DNA of 10,923 nt from Clostridia bacterium (lineage in GTDB: Bacteria > Bacillota_E > SLMV01 > PUMD01). The DNA is taken from contig SKXF01000216.1 of NCBI GenBank assembly GCA_007128555.1, positions 1 through 10,923 on the forward strand. Direction: 5' to 3'. Of the stretch, positions 1-6,974 are shown one piece after another (positions within the stretch are counted from its first letter, which is position 1; the number at the start of each line of letters is the position of its first letter). Under the pieces are notes generated by a model. It had not been told where the DNA came from and made no database searches. It worked only from the letters and a program-made list of their open reading frames with translations. The position numbers and the translations under genes are program-made.

Positions 1-51
1 GACATTCAGGTCGCTGCGCGGTCGAATCTCACTCGCATGGTCTCGATTACC

Positions 52-256
52 TCAGCCATGCTCTAGAACCACTTTACCCAGGGCACCAGGCTCCTCGGCC
101 AGCGTTTCCGCCACCGTGGCATCAAGGGCGCCTTCCTCCAGCAAGGCTTCAATGCTCTGGGGATAGTATAAAGGGGTTGGCCTCGTACTCAGCCTGTCCA
201 ACGTATCGCATCGCCAAGTCTACCATCTGTCGGTCAAACACTCGAAGCGCCTCCAT
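52..256 (-). pseudogene. Small gene downstream of the permeases, disrupted by a frameshift
   Basis: A GGAAGGAG ribosome binding site (267-274) sits 10 nt before an ATG at 256. The frame starts MEALRVFDRQMVDLAMRY and stops at 149 after 35 residues. Moving to the +1 frame around 160-180 gives a continuation, SIEALLEEGALDATVAETLA then EEPGALGKVVLEHG, ending at 52. The joined product would be about 65 aa, soluble and acidic in its second half. It lies 105 bp behind the DppC-type permease in the same direction, so it was probably the next gene of the transporter operon. An ATG at 59 overlaps its stop region and opens a 17-codon frame (MAEVIETM...) that ends at 6, perhaps the remains of a following gene. 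I do not recognise the family. The shift could be a real mutation or a sequencing/assembly error. Confidence 0.45.
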
Positions 257-330
257 GTCATGACGGCTCCTTCCGGTGAGTATCCGTCTGACCTATTGCG
301 AAAGATACCCCTTCATTGCAGGCGCGAATC

Positions 331-354
331 GGGGAGACCCTCACAGGCCTCCCC
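331..354 (-). other. Stem-loop after the DppC-type permease
   Basis: Six-bp GC-rich inverted repeat GGGGAG (331-336) / CTCCCC (349-354) with a 12-nt loop, starting just after the stop codon of the permease at 362. No T-run follows on the minus strand, so it is not a standard Rho-independent terminator. It may protect the 3' end of the permease message or reduce read-through into the small frameshifted gene. Confidence 0.3.
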
Positions 355-361
355 CGCTATC

Positions 362-1213
362 TCATGAGTTGAGTGTCTTGGGATCAAGGATATCACGCAG
401 AGCATCACCAACGATGTTGAACGCGAGTACGGTGAGGAAAATCACCAACCCAGGGAACATGACCACGTGCGGCGAGTGACGCATGTGCGAACGGCCGGTA
501 TTGATCATCGAGCCCCATTCTGCTGTTGGTGGCGGTACGCCAACTCCAAGGAAGCTGAGCGCGGCCGCAGTGAGAATAGCGCTGCCCAGGAGCAACGTGG
601 CATACACTAGGATGGGACCAAAGCTATTGAGGAGCACGTGTCTGATGATGATGCGCTGCTGGCTGGCGCCGGCAGCACGAGCCGCCTCCACGAACTCTCT
701 CTCCTTAGTTGAAATAGCTGCACTGCGAGCCAACCGTGCAAAGGTAGGCACACTGTACACTGCAACTGCCACCACCACCGCAAGCACACCAGCACCCAGG
801 GCCACGGCAATCAACATTGCGATCAGGATACCGGGAAAAGACAGCATAACGTCGACAATACCGCCCACTACGGCATCGAATACACCACCATAATAGCCAC
901 CCAGCAATCCCATAGTGATGCCAACTAAGCCACCCAATCCCACGGCCAGCACGCTCATGACCAATGACAGTCGAGCACCGTAGACCACGCGGCTGAAGAT
1001 ATCGCGGCCCAGCTCGTCCGTGCCAAACCAGTGATCGGAGGTCGGCGACTCGAGCACGCGGGCATAGTCCTGGCGATTCGGCTCGTACGTTGCGATATGG
1101 GGAGCAAAAACCCCCACCACGAAAAGCAGTACAAGCATCAACGCTGCAGCAGCGCTGAGTTTATTTCTCCGGAAGCGTCTCAGTAATAGTGTCTTAAATG
1201 AACGATCAGCCAC
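362..1213 (-). CDS. Oligopeptide/dipeptide-type ABC transporter permease, DppC/OppC family
   Basis: Inner-membrane permease subunit of a binding-protein-dependent importer; it would form the translocation pore with the DppB-type partner encoded upstream. The 283-aa product has the family's usual length. A basic N-terminus precedes TM1 (about residues 20-40). The periplasmic stretch HWFGTDELGRDIFSRVVYGAR (59-81) is a hallmark of DppC/OppC proteins (HPLGTDxxGRDxxSR). Further membrane segments follow, and the cytoplasmic EAA loop that contacts the ATPase is at about 173-200 (EFVEAARAAGAS...). The start is GTG at 1213, because an in-frame stop lies two codons upstream; a GGAGG lies about 12 nt before it. 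The gap to the upstream permease gene is 23 bp, so the two are co-transcribed. Substrate class (peptide, nickel or sugar oligomer) cannot be read from the permease. No ATPase gene is visible in the window. Confidence 0.95.
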   Translation of the reverse strand: MADRSFKTLLLRRFRRNKLSAAAALMLVLLFVVGVFAPHIATYEPNRQDYARVLESPTSDHWFGTDELGRDIFSRVVYGARLSLVMSVLAVGLGGLVGITMGLLGGYYGGVFDAVVGGIVDVMLSFPGILIAMLIAVALGAGVLAVVVAVAVYSVPTFARLARSAAISTKEREFVEAARAAGASQQRIIIRHVLLNSFGPILVYATLLLGSAILTAAALSFLGVGVPPPTAEWGSMINTGRSHMRHSPHVVMFPGLVIFLTVLAFNIVGDALRDILDPKTLNS

Positions 1214-1236
1214 ACATCATCACTTCCTCCCGCGGC

Positions 1237-2190
1237 TCAATTGTAAGAGATGCGTGGATCCAGGAAGCCATATACCAGATCCACCATCAAGTTCACCAAG
1301 ACGAATGTCACGGCCACTAAGATCACGCCGCCCTGTACCACCGGGAAATCGTTGCCGGTGATACCCATCCACATGTAACGACCAACACCGGGCCAGGCGA
1401 AAATCATCTCAGCAATCACTGCACCGGCCAGCAATCCACCGAACTGCAGTCCGAGAACGGTGATGACCGGTATCATGGCATTCTTCAGGGCGTGTCGATA
1501 GATCACGGTGCGTTCCTTGAGACCCTTTGCGCGTGCCGTGCGGATGTAATCCTCGCGGAGCACATCGAGCATCGCCGACCGCGTCAGGCGGGCCAGGATC
1601 CCCATGGCCGCCACGCCTATGGTCAGAGCGGGCATGATGAGGTGCTTGATCGCCTCCACGCTCCAGAAGCCGCCCACGCGACCCGATGCGGGCAACCACC
1701 CCAGTCGTAGAGCAAACAGGAGCATAAGTAGCAAACCCAGCCAGAAGTTGGGGAGGGATACTCCGGCCAGGGATATTGTCATACTGATGTTGTCCGTAAT
1801 GGAGTTCTGTTTTATTGCCGCTGCGACACCGGCAGGAATACCCACCAGCATCGCCAGAGCCATGGCAAAGACGGCCAGCTCAATGGTGGCCGGATACCGT
1901 TCTAGCAGGCTGGGTGCCACCGCGCTGCGGGTCCTAATGGATTCACCGAAATCTAAGGTTACCGCTCGCCTCATGTACATGACAAACTGCGTATGCAGCG
2001 GCTGATCAAGTCCATAGCGAGCACGAAGCTGGGCGGCCAATTCTTCACCTGCATCTGACGGAACATCAGCCGGGATGAGTAGATCGATTGGATCACCCGG
2101 GGTCATGTGAAGCGACAAGAAGACGATGGTTAACACTCCAAGTATCACGGGTATACCAGTGAGCACTCTTCGGATCACGTATGTGTACAT
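1237..2190 (-). CDS. Oligopeptide/dipeptide-type ABC transporter permease, DppB/OppB family
   Basis: Membrane permease subunit pairing with the DppC-type protein encoded 23 bp downstream. The 317-aa product starts with the typical MYTYVIRRVLTGIPVILGV TM1 and has the family signature FLSLHMTPGDP (about 24-34). It then has RYGLDQPLHTQFVMYM (58-73) and DFGESIRTR (80-88), both characteristic of DppB/OppB. Five further membrane segments follow. The EAA loop is at about 215-240 (YIRTARAKGLKERTVIYRHAL), and the C-terminus DPRISYN matches the family ending DPRIRY. The ATG start at 2190 is preceded by an AGAGGG-like site. It lies 88 bp downstream of the substrate-binding lipoprotein gene, separated by a strong stem-loop. 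This spacing suggests one operon in which the permeases are made in smaller amounts than the binding protein. Confidence 0.96.
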   Translation of the reverse strand: MYTYVIRRVLTGIPVILGVLTIVFLSLHMTPGDPIDLLIPADVPSDAGEELAAQLRARYGLDQPLHTQFVMYMRRAVTLDFGESIRTRSAVAPSLLERYPATIELAVFAMALAMLVGIPAGVAAAIKQNSITDNISMTISLAGVSLPNFWLGLLLMLLFALRLGWLPASGRVGGFWSVEAIKHLIMPALTIGVAAMGILARLTRSAMLDVLREDYIRTARAKGLKERTVIYRHALKNAMIPVITVLGLQFGGLLAGAVIAEMIFAWPGVGRYMWMGITGNDFPVVQGGVILVAVTFVLVNLMVDLVYGFLDPRISYN

Positions 2191-2230
2191 CCAGTCTACC
2201 CTCTTCCCTTGTGGTCCTCGGCCATATCAG

Positions 2231-2255
2231 AGGCGGGGCATATAATGCCCCGCCT
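2231..2255 (-). other. Intercistronic stem-loop between binding protein and permeases
   Basis: A perfect 11-bp inverted repeat, AGGCGGGGCAT (2231-2241) and ATGCCCCGCCT (2245-2255), closes a 3-nt loop. It starts 23 bp after the stop codon of the lipoprotein gene. No T-run follows on the minus strand, so a complete terminator is unlikely. Such hairpins after the binding-protein gene of ABC importers (the malE-malF case is the classic one) block 3' exonuclease decay or cause partial termination, giving excess binding protein over permease. The structure is seen directly; the role is inferred. Confidence 0.65.
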
Positions 2256-2278
2256 TATCTCGATCTCTATGCTCAAGA

Positions 2279-3901
2279 TCAGTCGAGATACCAGAGGTGA
2301 GTCTGGTAGAAGATGCCCGAGGGAGCCAGGAATACGTCGTTGATCTCCGATCTGGCAGCGTAGATCTGGAACATCCACCAACCAAAGGCCTCGATCGCCT
2401 CATCATAGACCAACTGGTTGATTTCACTGTAGTGTTGCTTACGCTCATCAAAGTCCAGAGTGCTGCGCCCAGCGACAATGAGCTCGTTTATATTGACCTG
2501 GACTGGATGATCCTTGGGATATTGAGACACATTCCAGTAGCTGGCGCCATCAAGGTTGCCAATGGCCACCGGGGGCTCAGCTGCAGCATTGGAAAGCCAG
2601 AGCGTGATGTCGAAGCCGCCGGTGCGAACTGCATCGTAGTAGGGCAAGCGAGCTGCAGTGGTGATCTGGGTACTAATGCCAACGTCGAACAACATCTGCT
2701 GGATCATCTGCGTAGCGCGGAGCCACGCCTCATCGTCACCGCGTACGGGCAAATGCAGAACGATAGGCTCTCCATTGATCTCGCGAATGCCGTCTCCACT
2801 TGCGTCAACATAACCAGCCTCATCAAGGACGGCTGTGGCCCGGGCCGGGTCGTAGGTATAACTTGGAGCATTTTCATCATAGGCCCAGGAGCCTGGAACA
2901 GCCAGCTGGTCCATGGGCACGCCGTATCCAGCATAGGCCACATCGATCAGGGCCTGGCGGTCGATGGCGTAGGCGATCGCCCTACGAAGGTCCAGGTCCG
3001 TAACCGTGCTCATGTTGAAGACCAGGCGGGCCCAGTTCACACGGCCGAACTCCATAACGTTGAAGCCGAGATCCTCAAGGCGCTGTCCCTCCTTGGGGGA
3101 CGCGAAGAGTGCCATGTCGATACCCCCGGTCTCGAGTTCGAGGACCTGTGTCCCTGCATCGGGAATGCCGCGGAAGGTGATACTCTCCAGGTTAGGCATG
3201 CCACCCCAGTAATCTTCGAAGCGGTTCAAAACCAGGCGCTCGTCCTCAGCATATTCACCGATCATGAAGGGTCCGGTACCGGCATAGTCACCTGTCTCCC
3301 AGGAGCCGGGCTCGAGGATCCATACAGTGAGTATCTTGGCGAGAAAGTCCGGATCCATGCCGCCTAACTCCAAGGTGAAGGTCATGTCACCGGTCGCTTC
3401 GTAATTGACGACGTTGGCAAAGCTCCCCGCAGCATAGCGCGGATCCTCAGGATTGGTAATGCGATCAAAGTTGGCGATGATGTCGTGGGCATCAAGCGTC
3501 TCGCCGTTGTGGAACTTCACACCCGTGCGAACGTTGAAGGTGTAAGTCAGTCCGTCTTCAGAGACATCCCAGCTGTCGGCCAGGGAGCCATGATAGTCCT
3601 CGTCCCTCCAGAAGATGAGGGGTTCACCAATCATGGAAGCACCACAGAGGTCACCGATATTACTGGCGTTATGAATGTCTGGTGGCGGAACATTGGGAGC
3701 CGGTTGAGCAATGACAATGGAACCGCCCTCCTGGGGTCCGGCAGGCTCCTCTTCGTCTTCCTCTTCCTCGTCTTCTTCAGGCTCATCGGGCTCGGTGGGC
3801 TCACTAGGCTCGTCGGCCTGCTCACCACATCCGGCCACCACCACCAGCGCAAAGATCAACGCCAGGGCGAGGAAAATCCACAGGTATTTCTTCCGTCTCA
3901 T
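2279..3901 (-). CDS. ABC transporter substrate-binding lipoprotein, family 5 (peptide/nickel type)
   Basis: Extracytoplasmic receptor that delivers substrate to the two permeases encoded downstream. The 540-aa product begins MRRKKYLWIFLALALIF, a signal peptide with basic n-region and hydrophobic core. It ends in the lipobox VAGC with the lipidated Cys at residue 25. A low-complexity Glu/Asp/Pro linker (about 28-55, with runs of E and D) tethers the folded domain. The family-5 domain follows, with GLTYTFNVRTGVKFHNGE as its recognisable core (near 125-145) and RRAIAYAIDRQALI further on. I place the start at ATG 3901 because a GGAGGGA site lies 9 nt upstream and the signal peptide begins there; a longer in-frame reading from 3967 adds 22 non-signal residues. 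Related proteins bind oligopeptides, dipeptides, nickel chelates or oligosaccharides, so the ligand is unknown. Confidence 0.95.
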   Translation of the reverse strand: MRRKKYLWIFLALALIFALVVVAGCGEQADEPSEPTEPDEPEEDEEEEDEEEPAGPQEGGSIVIAQPAPNVPPPDIHNASNIGDLCGASMIGEPLIFWRDEDYHGSLADSWDVSEDGLTYTFNVRTGVKFHNGETLDAHDIIANFDRITNPEDPRYAAGSFANVVNYEATGDMTFTLELGGMDPDFLAKILTVWILEPGSWETGDYAGTGPFMIGEYAEDERLVLNRFEDYWGGMPNLESITFRGIPDAGTQVLELETGGIDMALFASPKEGQRLEDLGFNVMEFGRVNWARLVFNMSTVTDLDLRRAIAYAIDRQALIDVAYAGYGVPMDQLAVPGSWAYDENAPSYTYDPARATAVLDEAGYVDASGDGIREINGEPIVLHLPVRGDDEAWLRATQMIQQMLFDVGISTQITTAARLPYYDAVRTGGFDITLWLSNAAAEPPVAIGNLDGASYWNVSQYPKDHPVQVNINELIVAGRSTLDFDERKQHYSEINQLVYDEAIEAFGWWMFQIYAARSEINDVFLAPSGIFYQTHLWYLD

Positions 3902-4118
3902 GTCTTGCACTCCCTCCAAGATGTCTTCACTGTCTTCTGCCCACGTGACCAGAGCCAAGCCGCACATCCAGTCACCAGCCTACACTATCCCCCTCTTCGG
4001 TCCTGCGGTCCGGGTAAAATCTCGTCCTCCAACGGAGAGCTGATATGCTCTATGATCGCCATTGCAACTCTCCACGAACAAGACCACCAAGTCCTCCTCT
4101 GACCCGCAAGACCCGACA

Positions 4119-4147
4119 GGTGGTTATCACCACCGTGGCGAAGTATA
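4119..4147 (-). promoter_or_regulatory. Possible -10 box with adjoining palindrome upstream of the transporter operon
   Basis: On the minus strand TATACT (4147-4142) matches the -10 consensus at five of six positions. Immediately downstream, where transcription would start, is an inverted repeat GGTGGT/ACCACC with a 4-nt centre (4119-4134). That arrangement fits a promoter with a repressor operator at +1. The -35 region (GGTGAG near 4165-4170) is poor, and the untranslated leader to the lipoprotein start at 3901 would be about 230 nt, so the call is weak. Confidence 0.25.
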
Positions 4148-4353
4148 TCGCAAATCCTGCAAACCTCACCAGTGGCTTGTATCCTCTATCTCTTACCTTC
4201 TGGGATTCCGCTGCTCAGTCATAAGGGTTCGTTGTCCGACGTCATAATTCCTGCATAGTCGCGCTTTGTCACGCCTATGGAAATCAGCACCAGGGGGCCC
4301 AGGCTGGTGGATGGGTCGACATACTCTATGATGCTGGGTCGGTCACTGATAGC

Positions 4354-4378
4354 CGATCCCGCCTACTCAGCGGGATCG
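4354..4378. repeat. Inverted repeat in the intergenic region
   Basis: A perfect 9-bp inverted repeat, CGATCCCGC (4354-4362) and GCGGGATCG (4370-4378), around a 7-nt loop. There is no T-run on either side, which argues against a Rho-independent terminator. It could be part of a structured leader RNA or a protein-binding site; function unknown. Confidence 0.45.
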
Positions 4379-4578
4379 CTGGGAGCGAGGATAGGGGGAG
4401 TAGTGCGGTTTCACGTATTATGGCGTGTCATTACGACTCAGGAGGACTCTCTCGTCTGAGAAGAGCAGGCGCTCTGTTCAGACTGCAAACGCCCACCCCT
4501 CTGCCTGTAGACTGCAGGCTGCAGGTGAGCGCTTTTCTGTCCACCATCTCATCACTCACGGTGCTTGATCGCCTGGGT

Positions 4579-4602
4579 TCTGACCGAACATGCTGGTCAG
4601 AA
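4579..4602. repeat. Inverted repeat downstream of the MoaD-like gene
   Basis: An 8-bp perfect inverted repeat, TTCTGACC (4579-4586) and GGTCAGAA (4595-4602), with a 9-nt loop, lies 40 bp past the stop codon of the MoaD-like gene. Without a following T-run on the minus strand it is at best an atypical terminator or a transcript-end stabiliser for the AOR operon. Confidence 0.35.
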
Positions 4603-4641
4603 TCCAGACGACAGCACAATCGCTCGCGTCTATGTCGATAT

Positions 4642-4845
4642 CTAGCCCCCTGCGACCATAGGGAGAATTCGGATCTGGTCATGTGGCCTGACTTCGACAT
4701 CTAGATCTGTCGTTGAGAGCAGCTCTCCGTTCCTCTGGACAACAACCTGAAGCACCTCATAGCCTTCCTCCGCGATCAGATCTCCAATGGTAGTACCTTC
4801 AGCAACATACTGGCTCTTCCGGTTAAGGAGGATTCGTACGGTCAT
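4642..4845 (-). CDS. MoaD/ThiS-like ubiquitin-fold sulfur carrier protein
   Basis: A 67-aa protein that starts MTVRILLNRKSQYVAEGTTI and ends RPHDQIRILPMVAGG. The beta-grasp pattern is clear: a short N-terminal strand, G-T-T-I-x-D-L-I before the helix, VVVQRNGELL, then the D-x-I-x-I-L-P strand and a C-terminal Gly-Gly. In MoaD and ThiS the terminal Gly is adenylated by a MoeB/ThiF enzyme and carries sulfur as a thiocarboxylate. The ATG at 4845 has an AGGAGG site (4856-4861) 10 nt upstream. The gene follows the AOR gene by 52 bp in the same direction. MoaD-like genes are often found with tungsten AOR genes, so a role in making the dithiolene of the tungstopterin cofactor is the likely one. A ThiS role in thiamine synthesis is less likely here, as no thi gene is nearby. 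No activating enzyme is in the window. Confidence 0.85.
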   Translation of the reverse strand: MTVRILLNRKSQYVAEGTTIGDLIAEEGYEVLQVVVQRNGELLSTTDLDVEVRPHDQIRILPMVAGG

Positions 4846-4897
4846 ATCGGCGGAACCTCCTCGATGATGTCGTGAACACATCTCCATAAGCCCTCCT

Positions 4898-6748
4898 CTA
4901 CTGGCACAGGCCCGACAGATCAAGGCGCTCCAGCGTTTCCTGTAGAGGTAAGCCCTCTTCACTCCAGCCGCGGTGTTCGTAATAGTCGGCCAACATGCGG
5001 TCGAAGGGTGGGAGGTAGTCAGCAGCTCCACCCGACTTCCTCCGCAGGCGGAGGATTCTGTCGGGCACCACGTCATCTTTGCGACTGAAGCCTCTTCTGA
5101 CGTTGATCATGCGCTTGAGATTGAAAAGGCGCTCTCCAATCTGCAGAAGGCCCTGAGCATCCACCTCATTGCCCGTGACCCAGGAATACCAGTCAGCAAG
5201 TACGGTCAGCGTCACGCCTCCGAATAACGCGAACTTGCAGACTTTAAGTGAGTCCATACAGGCCATCATGTCCTGTGCCAGCGCAGTCATCTTACCCTTT
5301 CCCTCAGCCTGAAAACGTTCAAGGGGCTCTTCCACACCTATTTCGGGCATGGCCACATTTCGTTCGAAGACGTGAGTGAAACCCTGAAGATGACAGGCCC
5401 CACGATTGGAGGTTGCATAGGCGATGCCGAGACTGGCATACGCACGTGGATCATGCATCGGCACTTCGAGCCCTTTGACATGCATCGAGTACTCAAGAGC
5501 CAGGCCTCCGAGCTGTTCGGCTGCATGCCTGACGCCGCGGCTCAACAGCTCCCCAAACCCCTTCCCCTCAGCAATATCCTGCAACATCTGCAGCAGACCC
5601 GATGCGCTGCCCCACGGAAGTGCATAGCCAATGTCTTCCTCTGTAACGAGCCCTTTAGCGAATGCCTCCATTGCAAACGAGACAGCAGAGCCCGCCGAGA
5701 TCGTGTCCATGCCATAGCGGTTGCAAAGCTCATTGGCCTTGCACACAGCCTCCAGATCATCTACCAGGCACATGGCCCCCAGGCTCGCTCCACTCTCATA
5801 TTCAGGGCCTGCAGACTCATCGCCGGCATAAGGCCCATTTTCCACATGGACCACCCGGCCACATCCTATGGGACAGGCCCCACAAGCAGCCCTACCAGTG
5901 AGATGAGTATCTGCAAGACGTTGACCTGATATAGCCTCAGCGCCATCCACCCACGAACCCTGACTCCAGTTCTTGATCGGCAGATCCCCCACAGCTTCGA
6001 TGGCCTCCATGCCTCCGATCGTGCCGAAGTCGCGCAATGCACTTGTCTTGGAGACAATGTCCCTGGTGATCTTCCGTAAGTGCCTGGTTAGCGCCTGGGG
6101 ATCGCTGGCAACAGGCCCTGGCCCGGTTCCCAGCGCTACCAGCCCCTTTACTCGCTTCGCGCCCATCACTGTCCCGACGCCGCATCGTCCCGCAGCCCTA
6201 GCATCCTTGCCGTCGGTCATGATCGAAGCGTACATAACACCCTGCTCACCTGCAGGTCCGATTACAGCAGTAATCGCTTGCTCGTCGGTCTCTGATCGCA
6301 GAGCCTCGTCCGTCGAAAAGGTATCCTCACCCCAAAGGTGTGAAGCATCTCTGATCTCGCAGCCATCATTGTTGATCCATATATAGACAGGAGCATCAGC
6401 AGCGCCCTTCAAGATCACCCCGTCGAAACCGGCTCGCCTCAACTGTGTTCCCCATCCTCCGCCTACATCCGACTCGGCCCAACAGTTGGTAAGGGGAGAT
6501 ATGGTGCAGATCGCAGTGCGGCCCGAAGTTGGTACAGCACTGCCAGTAAATGGCCCGTTGAATATGACCAGGGGACTTTGGGGACTGAGCGGGTCAGTAC
6601 TTGCGTCTGTGTGGCGCCAGATGTATGCAGCTGCGAGACCACTGCCGCCGATGAACTGCCGCACCTCGTCTGGGTCAAGAGGTGTTGTTACGACGGTTCG
6701 GTGCGTCAGATCGATCTCCAGGATTTTTCCCACGAAGCCATTACTCAA
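4898..6748 (-). CDS. Aldehyde:ferredoxin oxidoreductase (AOR) family tungstoenzyme
   Basis: The family oxidises aldehydes to carboxylates with ferredoxin as acceptor, using a tungsten bis-pterin and one [4Fe-4S] cluster in the cytoplasm. The 616-aa length is usual. The N-terminal pterin domain (about 1-210) opens GFVGKILEIDLTHRTVV and contains FIGGSGLAA (32-40) and ESDVGGGWG (92-100). The C-terminal domain holds the cluster ligands Cys289, Cys292, Cys296 (CxxCxxxC) and Cys504 (DSLKVCKF). It also has GPEYES with Glu316/Glu318, NELCNRYGMDT (339-349) and HDPRAY (432-437), all family hallmarks. The start is TTG at 6748: AAGGAGGG (6757-6764) lies 8 nt upstream, and no in-frame ATG fits. A MoaD-like gene follows by 52 bp. 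The subfamily and true substrate cannot be told; many relatives are uncharacterised or act on other substrates. Confidence 0.95.
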   Translation of the reverse strand: MSNGFVGKILEIDLTHRTVVTTPLDPDEVRQFIGGSGLAAAYIWRHTDASTDPLSPQSPLVIFNGPFTGSAVPTSGRTAICTISPLTNCWAESDVGGGWGTQLRRAGFDGVILKGAADAPVYIWINNDGCEIRDASHLWGEDTFSTDEALRSETDEQAITAVIGPAGEQGVMYASIMTDGKDARAAGRCGVGTVMGAKRVKGLVALGTGPGPVASDPQALTRHLRKITRDIVSKTSALRDFGTIGGMEAIEAVGDLPIKNWSQGSWVDGAEAISGQRLADTHLTGRAACGACPIGCGRVVHVENGPYAGDESAGPEYESGASLGAMCLVDDLEAVCKANELCNRYGMDTISAGSAVSFAMEAFAKGLVTEEDIGYALPWGSASGLLQMLQDIAEGKGFGELLSRGVRHAAEQLGGLALEYSMHVKGLEVPMHDPRAYASLGIAYATSNRGACHLQGFTHVFERNVAMPEIGVEEPLERFQAEGKGKMTALAQDMMACMDSLKVCKFALFGGVTLTVLADWYSWVTGNEVDAQGLLQIGERLFNLKRMINVRRGFSRKDDVVPDRILRLRRKSGGAADYLPPFDRMLADYYEHRGWSEEGLPLQETLERLDLSGLCQ

Positions 6749-6876
6749 TGTAGCATCCCTCCTTCATGATATTGCCTGGTCTCAGGCCTACGTGTTCCAG
6801 CACTAATACCCGGCACGCGAGCCTGGACCAACGCCATCTGTTACAGTAGATCTTCAGCCTGTATGATTGACTGAAT

Positions 6877-6905
6877 ATGATGACGCCCAACACCAGGAGC
6901 GTCAA
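6877..6905 (-). promoter_or_regulatory. Weak promoter candidate for the AOR operon
   Basis: On the minus strand TTGACG (6905-6900, five of six to the -35 consensus) is followed after exactly 17 nt by CATCAT (6882-6877, four of six to the -10 consensus). It would start transcription about 120 bp before the TTG start of the AOR gene. The -10 box is poor, so this is only the best candidate seen in the leader region. Confidence 0.25.
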
Positions 6906-6974
6906 CTCTTCAAAATCTTCCCTCAATGCCACGAGAGCTTTGAGAATCTGTCTACATAATAGCGAGGAGCCCTC

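Larger units (their letters stand above)
3902..4641. other. 740-bp non-coding region between the transporter operon and the MoaD-like gene
   Basis: No convincing gene lies here on either strand: reading frames are short, lack ribosome binding sites and look non-biological. Because the transporter operon reads away from this region and the AOR operon ends at its right edge, it should hold the transporter promoter (toward 3902) and the end of the AOR transcript (toward 4641). Besides the three inverted repeats listed separately, CACCAG (4288-4293) and CTGGTG (4304-4309) form a further short one. No clear T-run terminator was found after the MoaD-like gene. Confidence 0.5.

Noticed and set aside
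2297..3367. A 356-codon plus-strand frame
   Set aside because: It lies wholly opposite the clearly recognisable substrate-binding protein gene and has no family features.
3711..4043. Plus-strand frame with a long run of serines
   Set aside because: It is the antisense of the Glu/Asp-rich linker of the binding protein; the serine run comes from the reverse complement of GAG/GAA codons.
4846..5076. N-terminal extension of the MoaD-like frame to 144 codons
   Set aside because: The extension overlaps the AOR gene, looks non-coding, and the ATG at 4845 has an AGGAGG site and fits the family length.
6749..6974. Moco/Tuco riboswitch upstream of the AOR gene
   Set aside because: Expected from the gene's cofactor, but I could not identify the conserved core of that RNA; a covariance-model search would decide.
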